A stretch of 64,000 nucleotides of DNA from Ciona savignyi. Lineage: Eukaryota; Chordata; Ascidiacea; Phlebobranchia; Cionidae. The translations under genes were made by a program, and so were the position numbers. How positions within the stretch are numbered: the stretch's first letter is position 1; every line of letters begins with the position of its first letter. Below are positions 23,059 through 41,230 of this stretch, piece after piece. The notes beneath the pieces were generated by a model. It was not told the DNA's origin, did no database searches, and was given only the letters and a program-made list of their open reading frames with translations. The DNA is taken from assembly GCA_000149265.1 (NCBI GenBank), contig CH003275.1, positions 524,641-588,640 on the forward strand. The letters run 5' to 3'.

Positions 23059-24869
23059 TTACATTGGTTTCAAACCAAGTTTGTGTTCCATCATTAAATG
23101 GGGATCTCCCATTACTTCTGTATCACCCCGACCTGTGGGTCAAATTAGCGGTTAATAAAATGGGGTGATCTGGTTTGTAAGTACATATAAGGTGTAAACA
23201 TGTGGTTATTATAATACAGAATAATGGTCAGATTACCTTGCGACCAATTGAGGGTTATCGCAGATGTTTTTAGAGCATTACGCACAGTTGAAATATTGCT
23301 GCAAGTCAAATAGTGAAAATGCCGGTAGAACTAACTACGTAGTTATATTGTGATGATAGAATCTGCTCAGATTTTGAAACACCTGCTACCCAATTATAGT
23401 TTGCAAAGTGTATTTTGAATGATCAAACTCCACATAGTATTGCATGCAAATACTAAAAATGAGTGATTTTTCAATTAATGTTGGTTAGTACTTACAGAAG
23501 TTGTCCTCAATAGAAATACAAGTATCATTCCCGTTCAAGATGTCCATTGCAAAGTTGGAGGATGGCAGGGAAGGTAATCTGGTGGTCGCTTTCTGCACAG
23601 CAGTCAGTTCCATCCGCTTACGCAGAGGTGCGTGGATGCCCTGGTAAATGAGGTTTGTTGGTTGGATGCCACGATCAATAATGGTGCCATTCTTAGTCTC
23701 ATTGAAGTTTCAATTAGCCAACACTGGGCCCACTTATTTAAAGCAACTCAAGTGGCTTGCACTGTGCAACTACACATTAATACTCCTCCCTTTGGACAAC
23801 CCACTGTATCATAGGGTGGGAAGGATGGATGTGCCATTTCTAGCCTGGTAGGTAATGAAATCCATATTAGGGACTTATTTCGGTCAAATGTAGTCAGTGG
23901 CATTGAGTTTTTCTGTATGCAAGCGAAAATTGGGGTAGTGATGTGACAAATTTTTTTAAACCATGGCAAAAATTCAGCGGAATTTACAACTTCACCAAGA
24001 TAAGCTATATTTCGGTATTGCATTGATCTTAAATTAAATATCTGTAAATTTAAATTAAATCTCTGTGAGACTGTGGGTATAAAAATGGACTGCCATGTAA
24101 AGTATATTGTGTATGACACCACACTTCATTTTTAAAATGGGTTGCCTCCCTTTCAGGCAGGAATCTTGTCAGATAACTTAAGCAAAATGGCTTGTAGCCA
24201 AAGCTTTTTCAGTTGAATATATGGGGACATTCAAATCTCACACGCTGGGAGCATCACCTGTGAATTGCGCAACATGTTATATTCAGTTTCCCTCAGATTC
24301 GATTCATAATTTTTCTCCGATATCTCCAGTTGGTGGGAATGCTTCAAGCTGCTTCGCACGTTGCCCAACCTGTGAATCGACATTTTAATATACTGGCTGT
24401 CACATATAATTAAACACAAATGTTTTATTTACTTATAATAGTTTGTACAGTAGAAACGGAATCTGGAAAATTTGCTTGTACAACAACTCTCATATCAAAT
24501 GAGGCGGATTTTCGTACGAAAGTGATTGATATAATATTACTTAATAGTTTTTTATTGTCACTATGAAATAACCTTTTTTAGGTTTATACCGGTAACAGCG
24601 ATAAGCAACATGATAATCAGAACAAGTAGAAACAACGTTACAGATCAAATTAAATAAGGATGGTGTGTGAGGTTGGACAACCTTTTTCTAACCTAAATGT
24701 CAGGCTTTACCCGAACATTCTCAGATCCATTTTACAGAACTTGTAAATGACTGGTTTGGTTTATTTATGATATTTGTGCTCACCCAGTTCGCAGAGAGCT
24801 GGTGACTCCATATTCAGAATCTGTTTCTTTTGAACTTTGCTTTGTTTCAAACTTATCTCCACGGATCAT
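23059..24869 (-). CDS. POMP: POMP, proteasome maturation protein (4 exons)
   Basis: POMP is the chaperone for assembly of the 20S proteasome half-mer and is degraded as the first substrate. Exons on the minus strand: 24869-24784, 24369-24258, 23640-23496 and 23132-23059. Phases agree and give 138 residues; the human protein has 141. Hallmarks are HQLEISEKNYE in exon 2, MLRNSQ joined to GIHAPLRKRMELTAVQ across the exon 2/3 junction, LPSLPSSNFAMDILNGND in exon 3, and VMGDPHLMMEHKLGL at the C terminus. These align in order with the family blocks LELSEKNF, LRNIQGLFAPLK, LPFLSSSNLSLDVLRGND and EPHLMVEYKLGLL. No exon exceeds 145 bp, so simple open-frame scanning misses the gene. The polyadenylation signal is 87 bases past the stop. 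The N-terminal exon (starts MIRGDKFE) is the least conserved and rests on phase and position. Confidence 0.93.
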
Positions 24870-25074
24870 ATTGTATTGTGCTAACCCTAACGAATCAAAG
24901 AAAATATTTGCTGTTAATAAAATGTAAGCAAATGGAATATACATGGGATACTTATTGTTGGGTTATTATAACACCATTTCAACAAAACACAATTGAAAGA
25001 ACATATTGAAACTTGCTTTTATCCCAGTACATGGGAACAATGGCAATGTGTTATCATATACATAAAAGTTAGAT

Positions 25075-25215
25075 TACCATGTGTAGTATTATCCAAGATA
25101 TTGCCAGGTGTTGTATATGATTAGGTCGTTTCAGCAATTTAGTAAAACTGATTGATCCACTGGGTTTAGGCAATGTCTGTTAAGTGTCTTGCCCAAGGAC
25201 ACAATCAAAAATTAG
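25075..25215 (-). mobile_element. tRNA-derived SINE fragment
   Basis: Reverse-oriented copy containing GATCCACTGGGTTTAGGCAA and TGTCTTGCCCAAGGACACAA, as in the other SINE copies. It lies between POMP and the zinc-finger gene. Confidence 0.55.
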
Positions 25216-25430
25216 GGGGACAAGCAAAAAATTGATTGAATGCCTGGTATTTCCATGCTCATATTACAACTTGAATTGATCTTACAGTCCCTCTTTTTAA
25301 CCTTTATATCTCTTCTAGTGTCAATCTGAGTTTATCTTCAGCATACACACTTTCAGCTACCAAGAATATACTGATATGGGTCAATTGCACAAAAAAATGT
25401 AAAATTGCCATCGGCCAACAGTGGAAATGT

Positions 25431-26936
25431 TTACGGTGAATCTGGTTGTATTATGAGGTGAGTTTTTAAGTGTTGCTTTAAAGTTGATTTACGAAGGTAA
25501 GTCTTCTTGCATTCCGTACAACTGTACTTCTTCCCATTGTGTATGCTCATGTGCTCTTGGAGATGGCTGTAACGGAGGAATGACTTGGAACAAACATCAC
25601 AGGCGTATGGTTTCACTCCCGTGTGGATTCGCTCATGCTCAATAACGTGATATTGCTTTGCAAATTTCTTATCACAAACTTTGCAAGCAAACAAGTTTTC
25701 CCCTGTGTGAGTTGAAGTGTGTTGTTTTAAACTCTGTCGATATTTATATTTCTTTCCGCACCCCTTGTACTCACAAATGTATGGATGATCGTCATACCAG
25801 TTCATGTCCGGCACTTCGTATGCAGATTTGGTCTTACACTTGGCGCACAGATTTGCTTTTACCCGCGTCTCTTCCATGCAATCCCCTACCTCTTTATAAC
25901 AATGAGCTTGGCATGCTGCACAGTACAACGTGATCAGATGCATGTTCGTCATATGGGACTTCAGCACGTCTTTATGTTTGAATGTTTTGCTGCAAATGTA
26001 ACAACCAAACGGCCGCTTTAAACTGTGTACATACTTTTTATGGTCGTGTAAGTATGTCCGTAGGGCAAATGTTTTATGGCAGATGTCACACTCAAAGTTT
26101 TTTTGGTTTGTATGCTGGACCATATGCCTATTAAGGCGATATTTAACTGCAAACGTCACCCCACAAATATCGCAAGCAAAGGGTTTATCTCCAGTATGAT
26201 TTTTTTCATGGATAATCAAAGACCTCTTTCTGACAAACCTTTTATCGCAAAACTGGCAACTAAATTTTTTTAATTTGTAATGTTCTGGATTTGTATGACG
26301 CTTTTCATGGTCTTTCAAATTATATTTTTCAAAGAAATCTTTTCCACAGACATTGCATTTAAACTGTTTGGCACCATGGGTGCGTTCATGCCTCCTTAAA
26401 TGATACAAGGTCTTAAACGAAGCTTTGCAAGTGGAGCATTGGTGGGGTCTTTCCCCAGTGTGGGACCTCTCGTGCATGTCCTTAGACCATTTTTTACTGA
26501 ATGCTCTGCCACAAAATTGGCATTCATGAGAAACCAAACGTTTTACTGTTTTGGGAAGTTCAACTCCATGCTTTACCTTCTCGTGATGGGTTTTCTTGTC
26601 TTTTCTTGCATACGTGTTTGGACAGTAGTCACATTTAAAACGTGAGTCACATGGGAATTCTAACTTGGGTTTAAGAAGTTCAGAAATCGTTTGTATTTCG
26701 TTTTCAAGATCGTCGGGTTTTTGCTCAATTTTTTTGCGTTCTTTTACCTTTTTTTTCTTCGGTGTCACACTAGTTCTGAGCCCGATGAATTTGCGTTCAT
26801 TTGTACACAATTCACTGTTCTCGTGTGACATTTGTACGTGACTTTTTAGACTTGATAATCGCTTGAACATTCGATCGCAATGTGAACACGAATAAACAGC
26901 CTCCGACGACCGGGTCAAAAAGAAATTTCGGCTCAT
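25431..26936 (-). CDS. C2H2 zinc-finger protein, 13 fingers, single exon
   Basis: This is a 501-residue uninterrupted frame and a probable nuclear DNA-binding protein. Finger 1 (YSCSHCDRMF) lies near residues 14-37 and is followed by a Lys/Glu-rich linker (KKKKVKERKKIEQK), a likely nuclear localisation signal. Fingers 2-9 form one array (from FKCDYCPNTY to FGCYICSKTF), and fingers 10-13 a second (from YICEYKGCGKKY to YSCTECKKTY). TGE(R/K)P-type linkers occur between some fingers (SHTGERPH, NHTGDKPF, IHTGVKPY). Between the two arrays is a segment with CAAC and CAKC pairs that may bind an extra zinc ion. No KRAB, SCAN or BTB domain is present. The specific orthologue is not recognised and the DNA target cannot be inferred. 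The start codon is the first ATG of the frame, and no intron is needed. Confidence 0.9.
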   Translation of the reverse strand: MSRNFFLTRSSEAVYSCSHCDRMFKRLSSLKSHVQMSHENSELCTNERKFIGLRTSVTPKKKKVKERKKIEQKPDDLENEIQTISELLKPKLEFPCDSRFKCDYCPNTYARKDKKTHHEKVKHGVELPKTVKRLVSHECQFCGRAFSKKWSKDMHERSHTGERPHQCSTCKASFKTLYHLRRHERTHGAKQFKCNVCGKDFFEKYNLKDHEKRHTNPEHYKLKKFSCQFCDKRFVRKRSLIIHEKNHTGDKPFACDICGVTFAVKYRLNRHMVQHTNQKNFECDICHKTFALRTYLHDHKKYVHSLKRPFGCYICSKTFKHKDVLKSHMTNMHLITLYCAACQAHCYKEVGDCMEETRVKANLCAKCKTKSAYEVPDMNWYDDHPYICEYKGCGKKYKYRQSLKQHTSTHTGENLFACKVCDKKFAKQYHVIEHERIHTGVKPYACDVCSKSFLRYSHLQEHMSIHNGKKYSCTECKKTYLRKSTLKQHLKTHLIIQPDSP

Positions 26937-28083
26937 TTTTTCAATGGTGACAGTTCACTATATACTACCTAGATTACTATATACCTAGAGAAACCTACAA
27001 TAAAAAAAGATATTTAACGATAACAAAATGTTCAACAAAATCTTTTAAACATGAGTCGGCAAAATAAGTAAATACTGTAGTTGTGAAACATTTATTCATA
27101 GAAATCATAAGACTCGAATATTAGAGGATAGGATATTCATGTTTATCCTCCATACCTGGAACAACGAAATGGTAAATGCCGATTTTTGTATATAGTTGGA
27201 TGTTACTTGGTACGCCCAACTGTTGTCAGGGGGTTTAACTTACAAGTGTAACCGGCTCCTACGAAGTTGTGGTCTTTACTTCTTCGTAAAACGTCCAACA
27301 CACACACCAATGCTGATCAATTGAGAATATACTGTATTTAAATCGTGTGGGGTGATTCAAAGGCTATGGGCGATCTATAATTTGCCGTGACTTTGTTTAA
27401 TTGTGTATGCTGTGCTGCTTTTGTGAATAGTGTAAACGGTGTGGCAATCGTGATTTGTGTGCACCATGTGACTTTTGTTCAATGTGTGGTATGTGTGCAC
27501 TGTGTGGATTGTGTGCTGTGTCTGGCTTGTTGAATGTGAACATTGTTTGGTTTGATTAGTTTATTGAATTAAAACTGATTTTTTGTGCGCATATGCAGCA
27601 ATGGATTTTCAGGAAAAAATCTTGCGGTATTGAAAGGATGACATTGGTTAGGTATAAAGAAATTGTCATTTATCACGGTCTTGTTTATCCCGACTTAACG
27701 ATTTTAAGTCGTGCGCCAACTACCTACTGCCACGTTTGTATTACAAATCATGTTGATTGTGTTGGTGTTTGTAAATACGTATCACTAGCGGATTACCCAT
27801 GAGGTGATGGTTTATACCAGCTAATCAACAGAAAATTACTCATTTGGGTTTTATTTAAAAACAACAACTTATATTTGTATTTACCTGATAATTAAGCGAT
27901 TCGCTCACCCAGTTAATTGCGTAACTTGCGATTGTGATCGCTAACCAGTCGTTGTGTATCGCAGGATGTTGATAACATGCATTACGCAATAAACTTTGGT
28001 AAATTTGTTTAATTACCGTGTGTTAACGTATCAGTAGCATATTAAAATTAAAAAAACCAGGCTATCGTAACATTACTATAGAC

Positions 28084-28274
28084 CAGTGCTACGCAACCTT
28101 TTATCACTATATAGGAACATTTAATATTATATTAGCGAAATAACTGATATTCGGAATATTCAGATTTATATTAACTAAAATTCTTTTTATTTGGTAAAAA
28201 TCATGTAAAAAAAAGTATAATTATTTTTCTGCGGTACACCTTGTATGTCTTGGCATACTGGTTGCGGAGCACTG
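28084..28274. mobile_element. hAT-type MITE, 191 bp
   Basis: Inverted termini CAGTGCTACGCAACC and GGTTGCGGAGCACTG (one mismatch in 15) are flanked by a perfect 8-bp target duplication CTATAGAC (28076-28083 and 28275-28282). It has no coding capacity. Confidence 0.88.
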
Positions 28275-28431
28275 CTATAGACCTAAGTTTGGCCTACATG
28301 TTTTTTTTAATGATAATGAAATTGGTAATTGAGCATGGATTTTTTATTACTACATGTATACAAGGCAACAAAAACGATTACTGCCATAAATGTTAATAAA
28401 TAACTGGCAGGAACATCAAAAGTCTGATGGG

Positions 28432-28735
28432 TTAATCTGGTGGTTTAGTGTGTTGCCTTTCAGCCGAAGGGTTGCAGGCATAAAAACTGGTCACTAGCTA
28501 GTCGGTTGTGTCCTTGGGCAAGGCGCTTACTGGATATTGCATGAACCCAGCGAATTAATGGGTTCTACTAAAAATGAAGGAATGTGTAAATCATACACAA
28601 ATCATTGCAATAGCCCTGGTAACCCGACGCTGGGCACAAGGTAATTTGACGATTGCCAGTGTGTGTTAACCCCGTTGGTTTTCCCTATTCACTGGGATAA
28701 ACATAAATATCCTATCCTACTATAAAAGCAATGAA
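28432..28735 (+). mobile_element. tRNA-derived SINE, best full copy in the window
   Basis: The copy runs from GGTGGTTTAGTGTGTTGCCT through TGTGTCCTTGGGCAAGGCGC, TGAACCCAGCGAATTAATGG and TAACCCCGTTGGTTTTCCC to GGGATAAACATAAATATCC. This order is repeated at 36512, 60660 and 61990. Its 5' part is tRNA-like. It matches the general description of the Ciona composite SINE. Confidence 0.75.
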
Positions 28736-28999
28736 ACTGCGCATCACAATTGTATTTAAAAATAGTATGTTAGTTTGATGTTTTTGGGATGATCTCACAA
28801 ATGTTTTATTGAAACATACTATAAAGCAATCTCGGTACCGAATTTGTAAAAATAGAAGCCAGAAAATGTTAAAAATTACAGAAACAGTAAAAAAAGCCTT
28901 ATTATTACCTATTAATGTGGTGGTTTAGAATTAGGATATATATATATACTAGTGTTAATACCATGTAGTATAGGTTAAGATATTCCGTGTTTTATTTCA

Positions 29000-29215
29000 A
29001 TGAATGTCGAAATGCAAGGGGCATTATCTTATCATACTTGCAATCATTTGATTACCTGCCGGCCACTATCGGATTACCCTAGCTATTTGCAGTGTGTTGT
29101 ATATTATTTTTTCTGTTTTAGTTTACATTTTTAAGCCACTAGATTCAGACGATGTTCTTTAAGTGTCTTACCCAAGGACAGCTGGTTTTAATTCGCACAA
29201 CCTTTTGGCTACCTT
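29000..29215 (-). mobile_element. tRNA-derived SINE, reverse copy
   Basis: The sequence contains the reverse-complement SINE body with CCACTAGATTCAGACGATG and AGTGTCTTACCCAAGGACAG. It lies upstream of SYVN1. Confidence 0.55.
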
Positions 29216-29829
29216 TCAACTGCTAGGGCTGTTACAGATGGAATTTCCAGTATTTTTAATTTGCCTTGCAATAAACTGTAATGTTCTATGAAATTAAATT
29301 TAATGAAAGATTTTTTAGGATGGGTGGGTGCCATAGAAAGGATAATTTACATTTAATTTTTAATTTAGATTCAGCGATGTGTTTTGACTATCAGTGTCAT
29401 TTTGGCACCTTTTCCGGTTTCAATAATAATTATGCACGGTAATGTTTATTTAATGAACGTATATAATATATAGAATTACAAGTACCCCATAAATCAATTT
29501 TTGTCTAAATCACTTTGACGAGATAGAAAAATTAACTATACTTCTGCAACCTTTAATTGAATAATAATATATTAATGATATTATGATGTACAATGCATCT
29601 CCCTGAGAATCTCTATTTTATATTTGTGCAACAAATACTTTAATAACAGTATCAATATTTTTTATAGATTGGTTTAATATTTTTTTGCTTTGTCGTTTAT
29701 ATTTTAAGTACCTTTGGCTTGACATATATTTATATGTACCTTAACCATTAATGGTAATACCCTTAAATCAGATATATAAATATATATATTCATTACACTG
29801 TTTCTAGTAATGGTAAATTTTCATTTTGT

Positions 29830-29853
29830 AGGCGTATAATGTACCTGTACTAA
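29830..29853 (+). promoter_or_regulatory. Acceptor-like site and 4-codon upstream frame before SYVN1
   Basis: TTTTCATTTTGTAG ends at 29831 and is a good 3' splice site lying 45 bases before the SYVN1 ATG. It would serve either a 5' untranslated intron or spliced-leader trans-splicing, which is known in Ciona. Just after it, an ATG at 29839 opens a frame of four codons ending at 29853 that could damp translation. Confidence 0.45.
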
Positions 29854-29875
29854 CTGGCCTAAACGTTAAGTTAAA

Positions 29876-31625
29876 ATGAGATCACTCTTACTGACGGGGT
29901 CTAGTTTTGCACTGACGACTGCGGTTGTCGTCAATGCATTTATTCAAAAGAAACAATTCTTTCCAGCGGTGGTTTACCTGACAACGAAATCCAGTCCATG
30001 TATCGCAATCCTCTACCTTCAAGCCTTCGTTCTTGTTTTGTTGTTCGGGAAGTTGATGCGGAAAATTTTCTTCGGACAACTTCGTCCAGCGGAGACAGAA
30101 CACCTCATTGAAAAGTCGTGGTATGCAGTGACTGATACCTGTCTCGCATTTACCATGTTCAGAGATGACTTCAGCCCAATTTTTGTAGCATCTTTTACTA
30201 TCTTGCTATTCTTGAAATGCTTCCACTGGCTGCTTGAAGACAGAGTGGATTTTATGGAACGAAGCCCGATCATCAGCTTTGTTTTTAAGATTAGAGTCCT
30301 CTCCTTACTTTCCATCCTTCTTCTCTGTGATTTAATATTCGTGGGTATGTCATACAAATCCACAATGGAAAAAGGAGCCTCTGTTCAACTTGTTTTTGGA
30401 TTTGAATATGCCATTCTGGCCACTGTTGTGTTGACAGTGTTTCTAAAGTACATCTTGCACAGTATTGATCTGATGAGCGATAATCCTTGGGAGAATAAGG
30501 CAGTGTACATGCTGTACATCGAACTCATCACTGGGCTTGTAAGAGTTGTCCTCTACCTCTGCTTCACATTTATTATGGTGAAAGTACACACATTCCCGCT
30601 GTTTTCAGTTCGCCCAATGTACCTTACAATGCGGCAGTTCAAGAAGGCAGTTTCCGACATCGTCCTGTCAAGACGAGCCATCAGAAACATGAACACACTT
30701 TATCCCGATGCAACGGCCGAGGACTTGGCGAGCACGGACAGCACGTGCATCATATGTAGGGAGGAGATGCACACCACGAACCAGGACAATGCACAACCAG
30801 GTGTACCTGCTGCAGGGACTAACAAGAAACTCCCATGCAGCCATGTCTTCCATGCATCATGTCTCAGGTCTTGGTTCCAAAGACAGCAAACCTGCCCCAC
30901 ATGTCGCCTCGATGTTCTACAGACCCAACAACGAGCACCAGCACCAACCCCAGCACCTCAAAATCCACCTCAAGCAGGAATTCCCCCTGGTCCCCAATTT
31001 GCCCCACCTTTTCCACCCATGTTCCACCCGCCACAAGCAATGTGGCCTGGGGCAGCACCACCACCCATGCAAGCCCCATCCAATACACAAGGCCCATCAA
31101 CCCAATCCCCACCCACCCAATCAACCCAACCAAACACATTTTTACCCCCAAACCAAATGTTCGTGCCTCCACTTATGATGCCCCCTCCCCCCACCCCCAC
31201 CATTTAACTTATCCGGACTATCCGACGAGCAGGTGCAGCTGATGGAAGGACAGGAGCGAAGATCTGTTGAAGCAAGGATCGAATGCTTGAGGAACATCAA
31301 GGTACTCCTGGATGCTGCGGTGATGCAGATGTCACAATACGCAGTAGTGATGCAAGCTCAAGGTGACGCCTTCACCATCCCACCCATGCCAGATCTATCC
31401 CCCTCCCCACAAGAAAACCAACCAGAACAAACCCCCACAATTCCCCCGACAGCAGAACCAACCACTTCATCTGAGCACCAGGTGGAGACATTACCCCCTC
31501 AAGTTGTTCCAGTTGATGATTCTGACTCCAACCCCACTGATGCCACTGAGCTACGCAGGCGACGACTTGCTAATCTTGATGCAAAAATGAACCAAAATGA
31601 AAATGCTGACACAGAATCCACCTAA
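29876..31625 (+). CDS. SYVN1: SYVN1/HRD1 (synoviolin), ERAD E3 ubiquitin ligase, intronless with a frame break
   Basis: This is the membrane E3 ligase of endoplasmic-reticulum-associated degradation. The first frame (29876-31207) covers an N-terminal multi-pass membrane domain (FVLVLLFGKL, FRDDFSP, CFHWLLEDRVDFMERSP, GASVQLVFGFEYAI) and a RING-H2 finger at residues 291-343. The RING ligands are C291, C294, C321, H323, H326, C329, C340 and C343. A proline-rich tail follows. The family's conserved C-terminal part (SDEQVQLMEGQERRSVEAR, ELRRRRLANLD) follows in another frame and ends at 31625. The span is 1,750 bases, one more than a multiple of three, and the frames switch in a C-rich tract near 31180-31205. 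A single extra C, by sequencing error or allele, explains this best. Corrected length would be about 582 residues (human 617). The RING has a 15-residue insertion between its second and third ligands. No introns are present, whereas vertebrate genes have many. Confidence 0.93.
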
Positions 31626-32075
31626 ATAGACATAAGTAGAGTAACCTGATCCAAATCAAACTAAAATCATATTTTAATGTGTTTTGTGTAAAATTTCTAC
31701 GTGGAATATACACTAATATAGTGCAGCTGCTTAAGTTGTACCAGTAATAATATAGAGCATGGTGAACCCAACATGAATAACTATGACATAAAATGAAATG
31801 CTTATGTAACTCTTATGTAACAAATTCTGAACCTTATTTTTACACCAAATTCTGAACCTTATTTGCAAGTACATTTTGGATCTCCTAGCTTTTCTTATTT
31901 TCTCCTAATCATGTGTTTTTAGTGAGACTGGGTTCTTTTCATGCGGTGTTTGTGCTGTTTATTTGCTTCAGTTGTGGTTCTGGGACATATAGCAGAGAAT
32001 ATAGAGATAATATATTGTTGTTTTAGGGATGTTTAAATTAGCTGGAATGTATGCTTGAACAGTACAGGTTGCAAC
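31626..32075. other. Short SYVN1-UBE2K spacer
   Basis: This holds the SYVN1 3' untranslated region and the UBE2K 5' region in only 450 bases on the same strand. An 18-base phrase AAATTCTGAACCTTATTT occurs twice (near 31823 and 31847). No canonical AATAAA was found before the UBE2K start; the first is at 32194-32199, inside UBE2K intron 1. Confidence 0.5.
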
Positions 32076-40275
<8,200 letters not shown>

Positions 40276-41128
40276 ATAAGACGTCACTTTTTTCTATTCC
40301 GTACTTTTGTGCATTCTCGCACTTATTAACCTTGTCCTTTGCTTTCCACCGGAGCCTTGTGGGACTTCTCTAATGAACAAATTGACACTATTATTCGGAC
40401 ACAATGACCGTTATTCATCAATTGCAAACTGGTTATATCAGTCTATGCAAACATATCTGCGGTTTTGGTTGATCCACTAATGAAATACAACATTGAAAGT
40501 TCTTTTTGTAACTGTTTAAATGTTCAAAGTTTTGATTAAACTGTGTTATTATATTGATGTTGGTGGTGTTATTTTAGTGTTGAATTGATCAAAGAACATG
40601 GGAAGTCAGGTTTTTTGCAGACCTTTTTTGAAACCCATATTAGGTGAACTACACCAATAACGCTGAAAACTGGACTTTGGGCATGGATATCTGGCAAAGG
40701 GGAGATAAGTCTTAATCAAACAGGATTGCCCGGCTGGAATATGTTACAAATATTTCGTCTCAATAATTTGAAAAGTAATACAATTTTTACTTAAACTTTG
40801 CAACCAGTAGTGATGTAACAGAAACTAGCCCATTTCATTTGGGTTGACACTGGTTGTGCTATCAAACATGTGCTCCACAAGGGCTAAGTTGTTTTCTTTT
40901 AGGTATTTGTAAATTATACGGACTTTAATTTGTTGTTTGGTACAACAGTGTAAAACAAATTGCAATTAATGTACATGATTGCCCAACCATGGAAATTTTA
41001 GTATCTAATGACTATACTAAGATAAACCTGTCCAGTATAACCCAACTGAAAATTCAAACTGTGTAATTTTAAGTGGTTTAGATGGAAGATCCAGAAAATG
41101 TTGTCTCATAATTTGTAGGTCTGTCTAT

Positions 41129-41134
41129 AATAAA
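41129..41134 (+). terminator. Candidate UBE2K polyadenylation signal
   Basis: This AATAAA on the plus strand lies 27 bases from the AATAAA of the opposing gene (41166-41161, minus strand). The two transcripts would therefore end almost on top of each other. It is about 850 bases after the UBE2K stop. Confidence 0.45.
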
Positions 41135-41160
41135 CTCATACACAAGGAGTGATTAGAACT

Positions 41161-41166
41161 TTTATT
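41161..41166 (-). terminator. Polyadenylation signal of the small membrane-protein gene
   Basis: AATAAA on the minus strand lies 65 bases downstream of the stop at 41231. Confidence 0.6.
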
Positions 41167-41230
41167 CCAATTTGGTGCAAACACAAAATACCAGGTTAAT
41201 GATCGAAAAATATCACTAAAATAAAAAAGT

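Larger units (their letters stand above)
26937..29829. other. Intergenic region with a MITE and SINEs
   Basis: This separates the divergently transcribed zinc-finger gene and SYVN1. Bases 27400-27540 are rich in GTGTG and TGTGTGC words. A 191-bp hAT-type MITE is at 28084 and SINE copies are at 28432 and 29000. No exon was recognised; the 69-residue frame at 27593 has no support. Confidence 0.5.
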
